Source: an uncultured Hyphomicrobiales bacterium
GTDB lineage: Bacteria; Pseudomonadota; Alphaproteobacteria; Rhizobiales; Xanthobacteraceae
DNA: 62,987 nucleotides
NCBI GenBank assembly: GCA_903878085.1
Contig: CAIRGJ010000033.1
Location: 1 to 62,987, forward strand
Reading direction: 5' to 3'
Position numbers and translations under genes: made by a program
The notes under the pieces: model-generated
Database searches by the model: none
What the model was told of the DNA's origin: nothing
The model's input: the letters and a program-made list of their open reading frames with translations, nothing else
In this document: in pieces, positions 10,372 to 20,571 of the stretch
Layout: every line of letters starts with the position of its first letter
Numbering within the stretch: the stretch's first letter is position 1

Positions 10372-12048
10372 ATGGCCAGTTTTCGGAAGTCTCTTAACCT
10401 GCAAGGCAAGTTCACGCTGGTTGTCGGCGCCGGCGTGTTGGCGCTTGCGATCTCAACCGTAGCGGTCGTCGCCTACCTTGAGTTTTCAAGCCTCGAACAT
10501 AAACTGCGAACCTCGTCGGAGAACGAGGTGAACTCGCTGAACTGGTTGGTCGATAGTGCGATGAAAATGCGGGTCGAGGACCCGGAAAACGTCGCCATCA
10601 AAGTCTTCAACGGGTGGTTCGAGAGCCGCAACAAGGAAAGCGCCGGCAAGCTTTGGAGTGTCTGGGGACCAAGCATTGTGACCTACATGGCGCAGAACGC
10701 TACGGGCCGGCCAGCAATGGTCGCGCGCGACGCCATCGACGAGGAGGCTTTGCGCACCGGTCTGCCGGTCGGGCGCTTCGTCAATGATACGTATCGATAT
10801 AGCTTGCCAATCGTGATGGGTGACAGCGCGGTGACCAAGCAGGAAGTCTGCATCGGGTGCCACGGTCCGGGCATGGGGGCAAAGAACGGCGATGTGATTG
10901 CCGTGTTTTCGAATAGCGTGCCGGCGACCGCCGATTTTGCCGCGTTGCGCCAACGCGCTCTGTTCATGGCGGGCGGCGCGTTGCTGGCAATATTGGCGCT
11001 GACATTGGCCGTCTGGTCGATATTCGGCCGCATGATTGCCCGGCCGCTGCATGCGCTTATCCGCCCGTTTGAGGATCTGGCCGACGGCAACTTCGCCACT
11101 GAGGTGCCGGGCCTCGGCCGCAAGGACGAAGTCGGGCAGATCGCTAACGCGGTAAGTCAGATGGCCGAAAAGGTCAGTGGCACCATTGCCGAGATCAAGG
11201 CGTCCGGGCGCGAAGTCACCAACGCCTCGGCCGAAATATCGACCAGCACCACCGATCTGTCGCAGCGCACCGAAGAGCAGGCCGCCAGCCTGGAAGAAAC
11301 GTCGGCCGCAATGGAGCAACTGTCCGCGACCGTGAAAAAGAACTCGGAAAACGCCCAACAGGCGAGTCAATCTGCTCGCACCACCCGAGACATCGCCGAT
11401 CACGGCGGCCAGGTGGTTGCCAAGGCGGTGGAAGCCATGGCCAAGATCGAGGACTCCTCGCGCAAGATCTCCGACATCATCGGCGTCATCGACGAGATCG
11501 CGCGCCAGACCAATTTGCTGGCGCTCAATGCGGCGGTCGAAGCCGCGCGCGCCGGCGAAGCCGGGCGCGGTTTTGCGGTGGTGGCCTCGGAAGTCCGCAG
11601 CCTGGCACAGCGTTCGTCGCAAGCCGCCAAGGACATCAAGGACCTTATCACCAACAGTAACGGTCAGGTTAAGGATGGCGTTGAACTCGTCAACCGCGCC
11701 GGCGCCTCGCTCGGCGAAATAGTCGAGTCGATCAAGGGCGTGGCCGCAATCGTTGCCGAGATCGCCAACGCGAGCCTCGAGCAGTCGATCGGCATCCAAG
11801 AGATCAACAAAGCCCTGACGCAGATGGACGAGGTGACCCAGCAGAACTCGGCGCTGGTCGAAGAGAATGCCGCCACTGCCAAGACCCTGGAGCATCAAGC
11901 CAAGGCGATGGACGATCAGGTCGCCTTCTTCCAGATTGCCGACGGCGCCGGACACGGCGAACAGCCGCAGCAGGTCAGCGAACAGCGCGCAGTTGCCGCC
12001 GCGCCGTCGCGCGGACCCGCCGCCAAGCTGCGCCATCGCGCGGCTTGA
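10372..12048 (+). CDS. Methyl-accepting chemotaxis protein with c-type haem motif (module 2)
   Basis: A 558-aa chemoreceptor. TM1 is at about residues 15-38. The periplasmic domain (about 40-195) resembles the Tll0287-like/DUF3365 sensor fold and contains CIGCH at residues 160-164, a CxxCH covalent haem-c site. TM2 is near 197-222, then HAMP and a signalling domain almost identical to modules 1 and 3, with the tip [20 protein letters not shown]. The C-terminus [14 protein letters not shown] has no docking pentapeptide. Redox or gas sensing is inferred from the haem motif, as known for haem-c chemoreceptors such as DcrA. It follows the cheW remnant by 3 bases. Confidence 0.93.
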   Translation: MASFRKSLNLQGKFTLVVGAGVLALAISTVAVVAYLEFSSLEHKLRTSSENEVNSLNWLVDSAMKMRVEDPENVAIKVFNGWFESRNKESAGKLWSVWGPSIVTYMAQNATGRPAMVARDAIDEEALRTGLPVGRFVNDTYRYSLPIVMGDSAVTKQEVCIGCHGPGMGAKNGDVIAVFSNSVPATADFAALRQRALFMAGGALLAILALTLAVWSIFGRMIARPLHALIRPFEDLADGNFATEVPGLGRKDEVGQIANAVSQMAEKVSGTIAEIKASGREVTNASAEISTSTTDLSQRTEEQAASLEETSAAMEQLSATVKKNSENAQQASQSARTTRDIADHGGQVVAKAVEAMAKIEDSSRKISDIIGVIDEIARQTNLLALNAAVEAARAGEAGRGFAVVASEVRSLAQRSSQAAKDIKDLITNSNGQVKDGVELVNRAGASLGEIVESIKGVAAIVAEIANASLEQSIGIQEINKALTQMDEVTQQNSALVEENAATAKTLEHQAKAMDDQVAFFQIADGAGHGEQPQQVSEQRAVAAAPSRGPAAKLRHRAA

Positions 12049-12088
12049 TCCCGCGGACACGGCTCTAGCTTATCGCTGAACTGAAACA

Positions 12089-12142
12089 CGGCGGACGGAA
12101 CGATCTCAGATCGGTCCCGTCCGCCGCGCGCATTTCTATTTT
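12089..12142 (+). terminator. Probable rho-independent terminator after module 2
   Basis: A perfect 10-bp stem, CGGCGGACGG at 12089-12098 pairing with CCGTCCGCCG at 12117-12126, is followed by the pyrimidine-rich stretch ATTTCTATTTT. It lies 40 bases after the receptor stop, which suits a transcription end. The T run is interrupted, so strength is uncertain. Confidence 0.55.
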
Positions 12143-12270
12143 GACGAGCCTGTTTTTAGCCACTGTGCGGTGGCGCGGTGCGTTACCGCCGAAATGCGCG
12201 ACGTTCCACGGCCTCGTGCAATCTCAATCTAGATTGGCGTTCCATTTTGTTATTTTGAATCGAGGCCCAC

Positions 12271-12286
12271 TTAAAGCGTTTGCTTA
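12271..12286 (+). promoter_or_regulatory. Conserved motif upstream of cheW, copy 2
   Basis: TTAAAGCGTTTGCTTA matches the 7035-7050 copy at 15 of 16 positions and lies 107 bases before the ATG of the third cheW. Shared position and sequence suggest a common regulatory site or conserved leader of the duplicated modules. Confidence 0.45.
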
Positions 12287-12377
12287 GGCCTCGGCGTGTA
12301 ATGAAAAGAGGTGAGTTGGGTGGGCTCTTTGAAGGGCGCACCTTCAAATCTGGCCGCAAGTCGCGAGTTGTTGGCGT

Positions 12378-12914
12378 ATGCAACAAAATTCCGAGTCTCT
12401 GGTAGCCACTTCAAATCAAATCGCTGCTGCTGCCGCCGCCGGCGCAGACGGGTCGATCAAGTTCATCAGCTTCGCCATCGGCAGCAATCAATACGGCGTC
12501 GACATCATGGCGGTGCGCGAGATCAAAGGCTGGTCGGACATCACCCATCTGCCGAACCAGCCCGAATATGTGCGGGGTGTGCTCAACCTGCGCGGCGTGA
12601 TCGTCCCGATCATCGATCTGCGCTGCCGCTTCAGTCAGGGCCTGACCGAGCCGACGCCGTTGCACATCGTGATCATCGTGCAGATTGAAGGGCGTCAGGT
12701 CGGCCTGATCGGCGACCGCGTCATCGATATCGTCTCCGCCGAAGCCGCCGAGGTTCATCCGGTGCCGCGCACCGCGCAAGGCTCGTCCGCGGATTTTCTG
12801 TCGGGTCTGGTGAATCATGACGACGCCATGATCGCCCTAATCGACCTTCCTCAGCTGTTATCGGACCATGCCAGCGACGCCGCTGCTTTCGATGAAGTCC
12901 GGCGGGTTTTGTAG
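12378..12914 (+). CDS. cheW: Chemotaxis coupling protein CheW (module 3)
   Basis: A 178-aa receptor-kinase adaptor almost identical to the module 1 CheW over the folded part: [21 protein letters not shown], then [18 protein letters not shown], then [20 protein letters not shown]. Only the first 35 or so residues and the last dozen differ, as expected for a tandem duplication whose ends are free to drift. The chemoreceptor begins 26 bases downstream. Confidence 0.96.
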   Translation: MQQNSESLVATSNQIAAAAAAGADGSIKFISFAIGSNQYGVDIMAVREIKGWSDITHLPNQPEYVRGVLNLRGVIVPIIDLRCRFSQGLTEPTPLHIVIIVQIEGRQVGLIGDRVIDIVSAEAAEVHPVPRTAQGSSADFLSGLVNHDDAMIALIDLPQLLSDHASDAAAFDEVRRVL

Positions 12915-12940
12915 ACCTCCCTAAAACTTGGAATTGGAAT

Positions 12941-15088
12941 ATGGCAATGAATATTCGGACGGCCGGAACTCAAGCCTCTGGGGGATTCCGGCTTTTCAAC
13001 GACCGCAAGATCAGCACCAAAATCACCATCGGCTTCGCCTGCGTGCTTGCGATCACCGCGACGATTGCGATCGGCGCTTACAGCGCCTTCGATAAAGCGG
13101 ATGCGGGTCTTGCGAACGTGGTCAGCGGGTCGGGAAATTCACGCCGGGCCGACGATCTGGAATTGCATTTCGTCGTGCTGCAGGCTTCGATTCGAGAATA
13201 CGCTCTGAACAGCAATCCTTCCGCCCGCGATCAGGCGATGAAGTCGATTGTGACGCTGATGGAAATGAGTCGCGATCTGGTGGAGAACGTCAGAAATCCC
13301 GTGCGTAAGAAGCAGGCGGATGATCTGGGGCAACAGTTTGCCGCCTACAGCAAGCCTTTCGAAAGAGTCGTTCAACTGCGGCAAGAGCAGGCCGCGCTCA
13401 CCGCGCAAGTGTTGACGCCGAGCGGCGATAAATTGCGCGCCGATTTCCAGAAACTTCGCGACGTCGCGGCTGCGGCCGGCGACGCGCCATTGCTCGCTCT
13501 CGCCAATGAGGGCAATGACCTGCTGATGCAGGTCCGCATCAATTCGGTCAAGTTCAACGCCCGGCGCGACAAGGAATCCGGCGATAACGTTGAGAAGTAT
13601 TATGGCCAGTTGACCAAGCTCATTGGCGGGCTCGGTCCGGCCATCAAGGACGAGACCCGCAGCGTCTATGAAGACATCAAGACGAGCATTGCCCAATATC
13701 GCCAGGGCTATATCAAGACCGGCGCGGCCGCCGAAGAGATGGTGCGGGTCGAGGCCGAGATGACAAAAATGGCCGGCACAATCAATGCGAAACTCGTGGC
13801 ACTCAAAGAAGGCATCCTGAATTACGGCAAGGCCATCGAACAAGATACCCGCGACATCATCGCGGCCACCAGTTCCTTCATTTTGGCTCTGGCCATCGGC
13901 GGCCTTGGACTCGGCGCCGTGCTCGCCTGGCTCATTGGGCGCGTCATCTCCAAGCCGATCGTGGCCTTGGTTCCCGAACTGGAGAGCCTCGCGCACGGCA
14001 ATTTCAACGTCACGGTGCCCGGTCTCGGCCGCAAAGACGAAGTCGGGCAGATCGCCGGCGCCGTCGCCATGATGGCGCAGAAGGTCAGCGCCACGATCGG
14101 CGAGATCAAGGCGTCCGGCCGCGAAGTCACCAACGCCTCGGCCGAAATCTCGACCAGCACCACCGATCTGTCGCAGCGCACCGAGGAACAGGCCGCCAGC
14201 CTGGAAGAAACTTCGGCGGCGATGGAAGAGCTGTCGGCGACCGTGCAGAAGAACTCGGAGAATGCCCAGCACGCCAGCCAGTCGGCCAACGCCACCCAGG
14301 ACGTCGCCGATCGCGGCGGCCAGGTGGTCGCCAAAGCGGTCGAGGCAATGGCCAAGATCGAGGACTCCTCGCGCAAGATCTCCGACATCATCGGCGTCAT
14401 CGACGAAATCGCCCGCCAGACCAACCTGCTGGCGCTCAATGCGGCGGTTGAAGCGGCGCGCGCCGGCGAAGCCGGCCGCGGCTTTGCCGTGGTGGCGTCC
14501 GAAGTCCGCAGCCTGGCGCAGCGTTCGTCGCAAGCCGCCAAGGACATCAAGGACCTGATCACCAACAGCAACGGCCAGGTCAAGGAAGGCGTCGATCTGG
14601 TCAACCGCGCCGGCGCCTCGCTCAGCGAGATCGTCGAGTCGATCAAGAGCGTCGCCGCGATTGTCGCCGATATCGCGACCGCGAGCATGGAGCAATCGAC
14701 CGGAATTCGCGAGATCAACAAAGCCCTGACGCAGATGGACGAGGTGACCCAGCAGAACTCGGCGCTGGTCGAAGAAAATGCCGCCACTGCCAAGACCCTG
14801 GAGCATCAAGCCAAGGCGATGGACGATCAGGTCGCCTTCTTCCAGCTCGGCGATGGCGCGCAGGGCGCCGCCTCGGAATACGCCAGCGAAGGTCGGCCTG
14901 TGGCCGCGCCGCCGTCGCGCGGACCCGCCGCCAAGCTGAATGTCGTCGCGGCCGGTTCGCGGCCCGCGTTGAAACCGGTTGCCATGCCCAAGCCAGCCGC
15001 CGGCAGCAATGGCGGCGGAGCGGCCAGGAAGTTGCGGCCGGTGCTCGCCACCGCCGTTAAGAGCGATCCGGATTGGGCGGAATTCTAG
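12941..15088 (+). CDS. Methyl-accepting chemotaxis protein with C-terminal docking peptide (module 3)
   Basis: A 715-aa chemoreceptor. TM1 is near residues 27-47, followed by a helical periplasmic sensor of about 255 residues, and TM2 near 305-330. HAMP and the signalling hairpin with [20 protein letters not shown] follow. Unlike its two neighbours it has a 55-residue flexible tail ending in DPDWAEF. DWAEF fits the xWxxF pentapeptide that tethers CheR and CheB, so this receptor may recruit the adaptation enzymes for the group. An alternative ATG lies two codons downstream. The sensor is helical but not close to that of module 1. Confidence 0.96.
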   Translation: MAMNIRTAGTQASGGFRLFNDRKISTKITIGFACVLAITATIAIGAYSAFDKADAGLANVVSGSGNSRRADDLELHFVVLQASIREYALNSNPSARDQAMKSIVTLMEMSRDLVENVRNPVRKKQADDLGQQFAAYSKPFERVVQLRQEQAALTAQVLTPSGDKLRADFQKLRDVAAAAGDAPLLALANEGNDLLMQVRINSVKFNARRDKESGDNVEKYYGQLTKLIGGLGPAIKDETRSVYEDIKTSIAQYRQGYIKTGAAAEEMVRVEAEMTKMAGTINAKLVALKEGILNYGKAIEQDTRDIIAATSSFILALAIGGLGLGAVLAWLIGRVISKPIVALVPELESLAHGNFNVTVPGLGRKDEVGQIAGAVAMMAQKVSATIGEIKASGREVTNASAEISTSTTDLSQRTEEQAASLEETSAAMEELSATVQKNSENAQHASQSANATQDVADRGGQVVAKAVEAMAKIEDSSRKISDIIGVIDEIARQTNLLALNAAVEAARAGEAGRGFAVVASEVRSLAQRSSQAAKDIKDLITNSNGQVKEGVDLVNRAGASLSEIVESIKSVAAIVADIATASMEQSTGIREINKALTQMDEVTQQNSALVEENAATAKTLEHQAKAMDDQVAFFQLGDGAQGAASEYASEGRPVAAPPSRGPAAKLNVVAAGSRPALKPVAMPKPAAGSNGGGAARKLRPVLATAVKSDPDWAEF

Positions 15089-15138
15089 ACGCTAGGACTT
15101 TGCGAGTGGCGGCAGAGCGCACAAACAAAAAGCGCGTC

Positions 15139-15930
15139 TCATCGCCCCTCGATATAGAGATCGATCCAGACCGGCACGTGGTCGGACGGCTTGTCCCAGG
15201 ACCGCACGTGGCGGTCGATGCCGGCGGCGGTGAGGCGGTCGGCGGCCTGCGGCGACAGCAGCAGGTGGTCGATGCGGATGCCGTCGTTCTTTTGCCAGGA
15301 GCCGGCCTGGTAATCCCAGAAGCTGTAGAGGTCGTCGGCGTCGCTGGTGGCGCGAATGGCGTCGGTGAGACCGAGATTGAGCAGGGCGCGGAACCGCTCC
15401 CGGGTCTGCGGCAGGAACAGCGCGTCCTTGACCCAGGCCTCCGGCCGTTTGGCGTCGGCCGCCGCCGGGATGACATTGTAATCGCCCGCCAGCACGAACG
15501 GTTCTTCCAGTTTAAGCCGTTCGTGCGAAAATTTAATAAGCCGATCCATCCATTTGAGTTTGTAGTCATATTTGTCGCCGGGCGTCGGGTTGCCATTGGG
15601 CAGATACAGGCTAACCACGCGCACCGCACCGGTCTTGGTCGACACGATCGCCTCCAGGAAACGGGCCTGCACGTCGCTGCTGTCGCCAATCAGCCCGGGC
15701 GCCACCTCGTCGAACGGCAGCTTGGACAGCAGAGCCACGCCGTTGAAAGTCTTCTGCCCGTGCACCGCAACATTATAGCCGAGAGCCTCGATCGGCTCCC
15801 GCGGAAAGGCGTCGTCGACGCACTTGATCTCCTGCAGGCAGACGATGTCGGGTTTTCGCTCGGCCAGCCAAGCCACCAGGCTGTCCATGCGCTGGCGGAT
15901 TGAGTTGACGTTCCAGGTGGCGATTCGCAT
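15139..15930 (-). CDS. xthA: Exodeoxyribonuclease III / AP endonuclease
   Basis: Mg-dependent AP endonuclease and 3' phosphatase/exonuclease of base-excision repair, 263 aa. Visible motifs: MRIATWNVNSIRQR at the start, VCLQEIKC (metal-binding Glu), LAGDYNVIP (catalytic Asp-Asn), and the end motif RIDHLLLS followed by PSDHVPVW (catalytic Asp-His). Length and motif order are typical of ExoIII. It is convergent with the module 3 chemoreceptor. Confidence 0.96.
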   Translation of the reverse strand: MRIATWNVNSIRQRMDSLVAWLAERKPDIVCLQEIKCVDDAFPREPIEALGYNVAVHGQKTFNGVALLSKLPFDEVAPGLIGDSSDVQARFLEAIVSTKTGAVRVVSLYLPNGNPTPGDKYDYKLKWMDRLIKFSHERLKLEEPFVLAGDYNVIPAAADAKRPEAWVKDALFLPQTRERFRALLNLGLTDAIRATSDADDLYSFWDYQAGSWQKNDGIRIDHLLLSPQAADRLTAAGIDRHVRSWDKPSDHVPVWIDLYIEGR

Positions 15931-16115
15931 GGGTGGAGGGTCCGGCGGCCGCGGTCGGGGCTGAATAAACAGGGTTTGGCCGTGTTTACCAGAGGTCCGC
16001 AGGGAAGTGCACTTAGCAACGTTTATATGCTAGTAATGCCGACAACGCGGGTGGGAAACGGCAAGACCGCGACAGAGAGGGAGCGTCCGGCCGTTGCTGA
16101 AACGGTGCGGATTTA

Positions 16116-17246
16116 ATGCAATCGATGATCAAGCGAAAGTGGCTCCTTGGAGCGGCGGCAGTCGCCCTCATAGGCATCGTCGTGCTCGCCCGTGGAATCT
16201 GGGGTGGCGGAGCTGTGGCGCAAGCGCCGACCGAGCGCGTTATCGCGGTCGAAGTAGCCCCGGCGGTCAAGAAAAAGGTGCCGCTGACGGTCGATGCGCT
16301 CGGCACCGTGACGCCGATCACCAGCGTGGCCATCAAGGCGCGGCTGGACACCGAAATCGTCGGCGTGCATTTTGCCGACGGCGCCCGGGTCAAGAAGGGC
16401 GACCTGCTGTTCACGCTCGACAGCCGCTCGGTGCTGGCGCAGATCGCGCAGGCCGAAGGTGTCGTCGCCCGCGACCGCGCCCAGCTCGAAGGCGCGGAGC
16501 GTGACATCGCCCGCTACACCGATCTGGTCGCCAAGAACGCGACGCCGGTCATCAATCTCGATAACGCCAAGACCCAGGCCGACATCTTTCGCGCCGCTAT
16601 CAAGGCCGACACCGCGCTGCTGGATAACCTGAAGATCCAGCTCAGCTACTGCACCATCCGAGCGCCGATCGACGGCCGCGTCAGCGCCGCGTCGGTCAAG
16701 GTCGGCAACTTTGTGCGGCCCGCCGACACCGCGTCACTGGCCACCATCAACCAGATCGCGCCGGTCTATGTCTCGTTCACGGTGTCACAGGACGCGCTGC
16801 CCAATATCCGGCAGGCGATCGCCGCCGAAAGCGCGACCGTCGATGCCACAGTGCCGGGCGACACCAAACACGCCACCGGGCAGGTGACCATGATCGAGAA
16901 TTCGGTCGACGCCTCGACCGGCATGGTCATGATCCGCGCCACCATGGCCAATACGGACGAACTGTTGTGGCCCGGCACGCTGGTGACCACGAAGTTGAAT
17001 ATCCGAGATGACGAAGCCGTGACCGTGCCGTCGGCGGCCATCCAGGTCAGCCAGGCCGGTACCTTCGTTTTCGTCATCAAGGACGGCAAGGCCGAGATAC
17101 AAAAGGTCGAGGTTGAGCGCACCGCCGGCACCACCACGGTTTTGAAATCGGGTCTGCAAGGCGGGGAGAGCGTCGTCACCGACGGGCATCTGCAATTGCG
17201 CAATGGCTCGCGCGTCAATATTCGCGCGCCCAAGACCGGCACCTGA
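16116..17246 (+). CDS. RND efflux periplasmic adaptor (membrane fusion protein)
   Basis: The 376-aa protein bridges an inner-membrane RND pump and an outer-membrane channel. An N-terminal signal anchor (residues about 8-27) is followed by the barrel-sandwich motif VKKGDLLFTLDSR, a helical hairpin (about 110-170), CTIRAPIDGRVSAASVKVGN, then the beta-barrel and membrane-proximal domains. It resembles MdtA/AcrA-type adaptors. The pump gene begins 16 bases later, forming a two-gene operon; no outer-membrane factor gene is adjacent. Confidence 0.95.
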   Translation: MQSMIKRKWLLGAAAVALIGIVVLARGIWGGGAVAQAPTERVIAVEVAPAVKKKVPLTVDALGTVTPITSVAIKARLDTEIVGVHFADGARVKKGDLLFTLDSRSVLAQIAQAEGVVARDRAQLEGAERDIARYTDLVAKNATPVINLDNAKTQADIFRAAIKADTALLDNLKIQLSYCTIRAPIDGRVSAASVKVGNFVRPADTASLATINQIAPVYVSFTVSQDALPNIRQAIAAESATVDATVPGDTKHATGQVTMIENSVDASTGMVMIRATMANTDELLWPGTLVTTKLNIRDDEAVTVPSAAIQVSQAGTFVFVIKDGKAEIQKVEVERTAGTTTVLKSGLQGGESVVTDGHLQLRNGSRVNIRAPKTGT

Positions 17247-17262
17247 GAAACAGGCACCTGAC

Positions 17263-20200
17263 ATGAACATCTCCGAGGCTTGTATCCGTCGGCCGGTGAT
17301 GACTACGCTGATCACGGCCTCGCTGATCGTCTTTGGCATCTTCGGCTACCGGCTGCTGGCGGTGTCCGCGCTGCCCGCGGTCGATTTTCCGACCATCGCC
17401 ATCACCGCGACGCTGCCGGGCGCCAGTCCCGAGACCATGGCGGCTTCGGTCGCGGCGCCGATCGAGCGCCAGTTGTCGACCATCGCCGGCATCAGCGCGT
17501 TGACCTCGACTTCCGCGCTCGGCACCACCACCATCACCATCCAGTTCGAACTCAACCGCAGCATCGACGGCGCGGCGCTCGACGTGCAGACCGCGCTGAC
17601 GGTCGCCGCGCGGCGTCTGCCGGTTGAAATGACGACGCCGCCGTTCTTCCGCAAGGTCAATCCGGGCGACTTCCCGGTGATGTTCATCAGTCTGAACTCG
17701 GCGACCTTGCCGATGTCTAAAGTCGACGAGGCCGGCCAGATCGTGCTGGCCCAGCAGATCTCGCAGCTGCCCGGCGTCGCCCAGGTGCTGGTCTATGGCG
17801 GGCAGAAATTTGCCGTGCGCGTGCAGGCCGATCCGGTCGCCGCCGCCGCCCGCAATATCTCGCTCGACGACATCCGTAACGTGCTCGCCAAGACCAATTC
17901 CAACACCCCGGTCGGCACCATCACCGGCGAGACCCAGAACGTCACCTTGACCGCGTCCGGCGCCATCAGCCGCGCCGCCGACTATCGCAAGATCACCATC
18001 GCCTACCGCAACGGCGCGCCGGTGCGGCTGGAAGAGGTGGCGCGGGTCATCGACAGCGTCGAAAACAACCGCATCGCCAGCTATTTCAACAATAACCGCT
18101 CGGTGGTGCTGGCGATCCAGCGCCAGCCCGACGCCAACACCGTCGCCGTGGTCGACAGCATCAAGGAACGGCTCGACGGCTATCGCGCCCAGGTGCCGGC
18201 CGCCATCAACATGCAGGTCATCATCGACCGCTCGACCTCGGTGCGTGAATCGGTCTCCGACGTTCAAGAGACCTTGCTGATCGCCATCGGCCTGGTCGTG
18301 CTGGTGATCTTCCTGTTCCTGCGCTCGGCTTCCGCCACCATTATTCCGTCGCTGGCGGTGCCGATCTCGCTGATCGCGACCTGCGCCTTCATGTACGCGT
18401 TCAACTTCTCGATCAACAACATGACGCTGCTGGCGCTGACGCTGTCGGTCGGCTTCGTCGTCGACGACGCCATCGTCATGCTCGAGAACATCGTGCGCCA
18501 TATCGAGGGCGGCATGCGGCCGTTCGAGGCGGCGCTGAAGGGCTCGCGCGAAATCGGCTTCACCATCGTTTCGATCACGTTCTCGCTGATCGCCGTGTTC
18601 ATCCCGGTGCTGCTGATGGGCGGCATGGTCGGCCGCGTGTTCCGCGAATTCGCCGTCACCATCGCGATGGCGATCATCATTTCCGGGTTTGTGTCGCTGA
18701 CCTTGACCCCGATGCTGTGCGCCCGCGTGCTGCGTTCGCATCATGAAGGCGAAAAGCAGAACGCGGTGCTGCGCGTCTTCGAGGCGATGTTCAATTCATG
18801 GCATCGCGCCTATGAGCGCTCGCTCGATCTGGTGTTGCGCTACAAGTCCGTCACCTTGATGGTGACGCTGGCCACCATGGTCGGCACGGTCTGGCTCTAC
18901 GTCGTCATTCCGAAGGGCTTCTTCCCCGTCGAGGACACCGGCTTCATCTCGGCGACCGTCGAAGGCCCGGCCGATATTTCGTTCCGCGCCATGACCCAGC
19001 GCCAGCTCGAAATCGCCAACATCATCCGCGCCGACAAGGCGGTGGACTACATCAATTCGACCGTCGGCGTCGGCGGCCCGAACTCGACCAATAATACCGG
19101 CCGCATTTTCGTCGGCCTCAAGCCCAAGAAAACCCGCGGCGAACCGTCGTCGGCGGTGGTCGACCGGTTGCGCAAGTCGGTCGGCTCCGTCATCGGCATG
19201 CAGACCTATTTCCGCGAAGTGCAGAATATCAATCTCGGCGGCCGCATCTCCAAGGGCGAGTTCCAGTACACCTTGCAGTCGAGCGACACCGAGGCGCTCT
19301 ATGCTGGCGCCGAGGACATGCGCCAGAAGATCGCGCAATTGCCGTTCCTGCGCGACGTCAACAGCGACCTCTACATCAAGAATCCGCAGGTCACGATCGA
19401 GATCGATCGCGAGAAAGCCGCGGTCTACGGCATCTCGGTCGATCAGATCCGTCAGGAACTGTACGACGCCTTCGGCACCCGCCAGGTCGCGACGATCTAC
19501 ACGCCGATCAACGACTACCAGATCATCCTCGAGGTCAGCCCGGAGTTCCAGATCGACCCGACCGGCCTGTCCAAGATCTTCGTCAAGACCGCGGTCGCCA
19601 ATCTGGTCGGCGGCACTGCGGTCGGCGCGGGCATCAACGGCGGCAACACGCCGAACGGTCTGGCGATCCCCCTCAGCGCCGTCACCAAGCTGGTGCCGGG
19701 CGTCGGCCCGTTGCAGGTCAACCACCAGGGCCAGCAGCCTTCGGTCACCATCTCGTTCAACCTCGGACTGGGCGCTTCGCTCGGTCAGGCGGTCGACGCC
19801 ATCCAGGGCCTCGAGCGCCAATCGAACCTGCCGGCCTCGATCATCACCGGCTTCCAGGGCAACGCCCAGGTGTTCCAGGAATCCCTGAAGGGCCAGGGCA
19901 TTCTGGTGATCGCCGCGGTGTTTGCGGCCTTCGTGGTACTCGGCATTCTGTATGAAAGCTTCATTCACCCGATCACGATCATTTCCGGTCTGCCCTCGGC
20001 CGGCATCGGTGCGCTGTTGACGCTGATCCTGTTCCGCATGGAACTGTCGGTCATCGCCATGATCGGCATCGTCATGCTGGTCGGCATCGTCAAGAAGAAC
20101 GCCATCATGATGATCGACTTCGCGCTGGAGCGCCGTCACGTCGGCTTGTCGGCCGAAGCGGCGATCCGCGAAGCCTGCCTACTGCGCTTCCGTCCGATCA

Positions 20201-20457
20201 TGATGACGACCTTCGCGGCAATCTTCGGCGCGCTGCCGATCGCACTCGGCACCGGCGCCGGCGCCGAGCTGCGCCAGCCGCTCGGCATCGCCGTGGTCGG
20301 CGGGCTGTGCCTGTCGCAACTGCTGACGCTCTACATCACGCCGGTCGTCTATCTCTACCTCGACCGCGTCGATCGCATCCTCAAGCGCCGTCTCGAGCCG
20401 CAACTGGCGGAAGTCGAAGAGCTGCACGGCAAGCCGCCCGCGGTCGCGGCGGAGTAA
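17263..20457 (+). CDS. RND multidrug efflux transporter, inner-membrane subunit
   Basis: Proton-driven trimeric pump of the HAE1 family, 1064 aa with start ATG at 17263; the frame is open further upstream but overlaps the adaptor gene. MNISEACIRRPVMTTLI is the characteristic cytoplasmic N-terminus and first TM. The motif GFVVDDAIVMLENIVRHIE (about residue 400) carries the conserved acidic residues of TM4. The second half repeats the fold (residue about 880 onward) with MIGIVMLVGIVKKNAIMMID. It looks MdtB/MdtC-like. Substrates unknown. Confidence 0.96.
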   Translation: MNISEACIRRPVMTTLITASLIVFGIFGYRLLAVSALPAVDFPTIAITATLPGASPETMAASVAAPIERQLSTIAGISALTSTSALGTTTITIQFELNRSIDGAALDVQTALTVAARRLPVEMTTPPFFRKVNPGDFPVMFISLNSATLPMSKVDEAGQIVLAQQISQLPGVAQVLVYGGQKFAVRVQADPVAAAARNISLDDIRNVLAKTNSNTPVGTITGETQNVTLTASGAISRAADYRKITIAYRNGAPVRLEEVARVIDSVENNRIASYFNNNRSVVLAIQRQPDANTVAVVDSIKERLDGYRAQVPAAINMQVIIDRSTSVRESVSDVQETLLIAIGLVVLVIFLFLRSASATIIPSLAVPISLIATCAFMYAFNFSINNMTLLALTLSVGFVVDDAIVMLENIVRHIEGGMRPFEAALKGSREIGFTIVSITFSLIAVFIPVLLMGGMVGRVFREFAVTIAMAIIISGFVSLTLTPMLCARVLRSHHEGEKQNAVLRVFEAMFNSWHRAYERSLDLVLRYKSVTLMVTLATMVGTVWLYVVIPKGFFPVEDTGFISATVEGPADISFRAMTQRQLEIANIIRADKAVDYINSTVGVGGPNSTNNTGRIFVGLKPKKTRGEPSSAVVDRLRKSVGSVIGMQTYFREVQNINLGGRISKGEFQYTLQSSDTEALYAGAEDMRQKIAQLPFLRDVNSDLYIKNPQVTIEIDREKAAVYGISVDQIRQELYDAFGTRQVATIYTPINDYQIILEVSPEFQIDPTGLSKIFVKTAVANLVGGTAVGAGINGGNTPNGLAIPLSAVTKLVPGVGPLQVNHQGQQPSVTISFNLGLGASLGQAVDAIQGLERQSNLPASIITGFQGNAQVFQESLKGQGILVIAAVFAAFVVLGILYESFIHPITIISGLPSAGIGALLTLILFRMELSVIAMIGIVMLVGIVKKNAIMMIDFALERRHVGLSAEAAIREACLLRFRPIMMTTFAAIFGALPIALGTGAGAELRQPLGIAVVGGLCLSQLLTLYITPVVYLYLDRVDRILKRRLEPQLAEVEELHGKPPAVAAE

Positions 20458-20460
20458 TCG

Positions 20461-20568
20461 GCCGTCGTCCCGGCCGAGCGCGGTTGCGCGAGGGCCGGGA
20501 CCCATACGCCGTGTCTTATCGATCGTGCAGGGATTATGGGTTCCCGCTTTCGCGGGGACGCCATAAAA
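20461..20568. repeat. Short palindromic intergenic repeat
   Basis: Between the pump and erpA lies GC-rich DNA with inverted parts (GTCCCGGCC ... GGCCGGGAC) and a block GGGACCCATACGCCGTG that recurs in similar form near 34010-34075. It belongs to the dispersed palindromic repeats common between genes in this group; no gene is visible. Confidence 0.6.
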
Positions 20569-20571
20569 TAA

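Larger units (their letters stand above)
12049..12377. other. Intergenic region between modules 2 and 3
   Basis: This 329-base gap has no credible gene. It holds a hairpin terminator candidate soon after the second receptor and, further on, an AT-rich stretch with the 16-base motif shared with the first module. Both sites are listed separately. Confidence 0.5.

Noticed and set aside
13139-14809. Long antisense frames over the chemoreceptors and over GGDEF-EAL (for example 22280-23725)
   Set aside because: High GC third-position bias creates long open antisense frames in this genome; their products are Arg/Gly/Asp-rich and match no domain.
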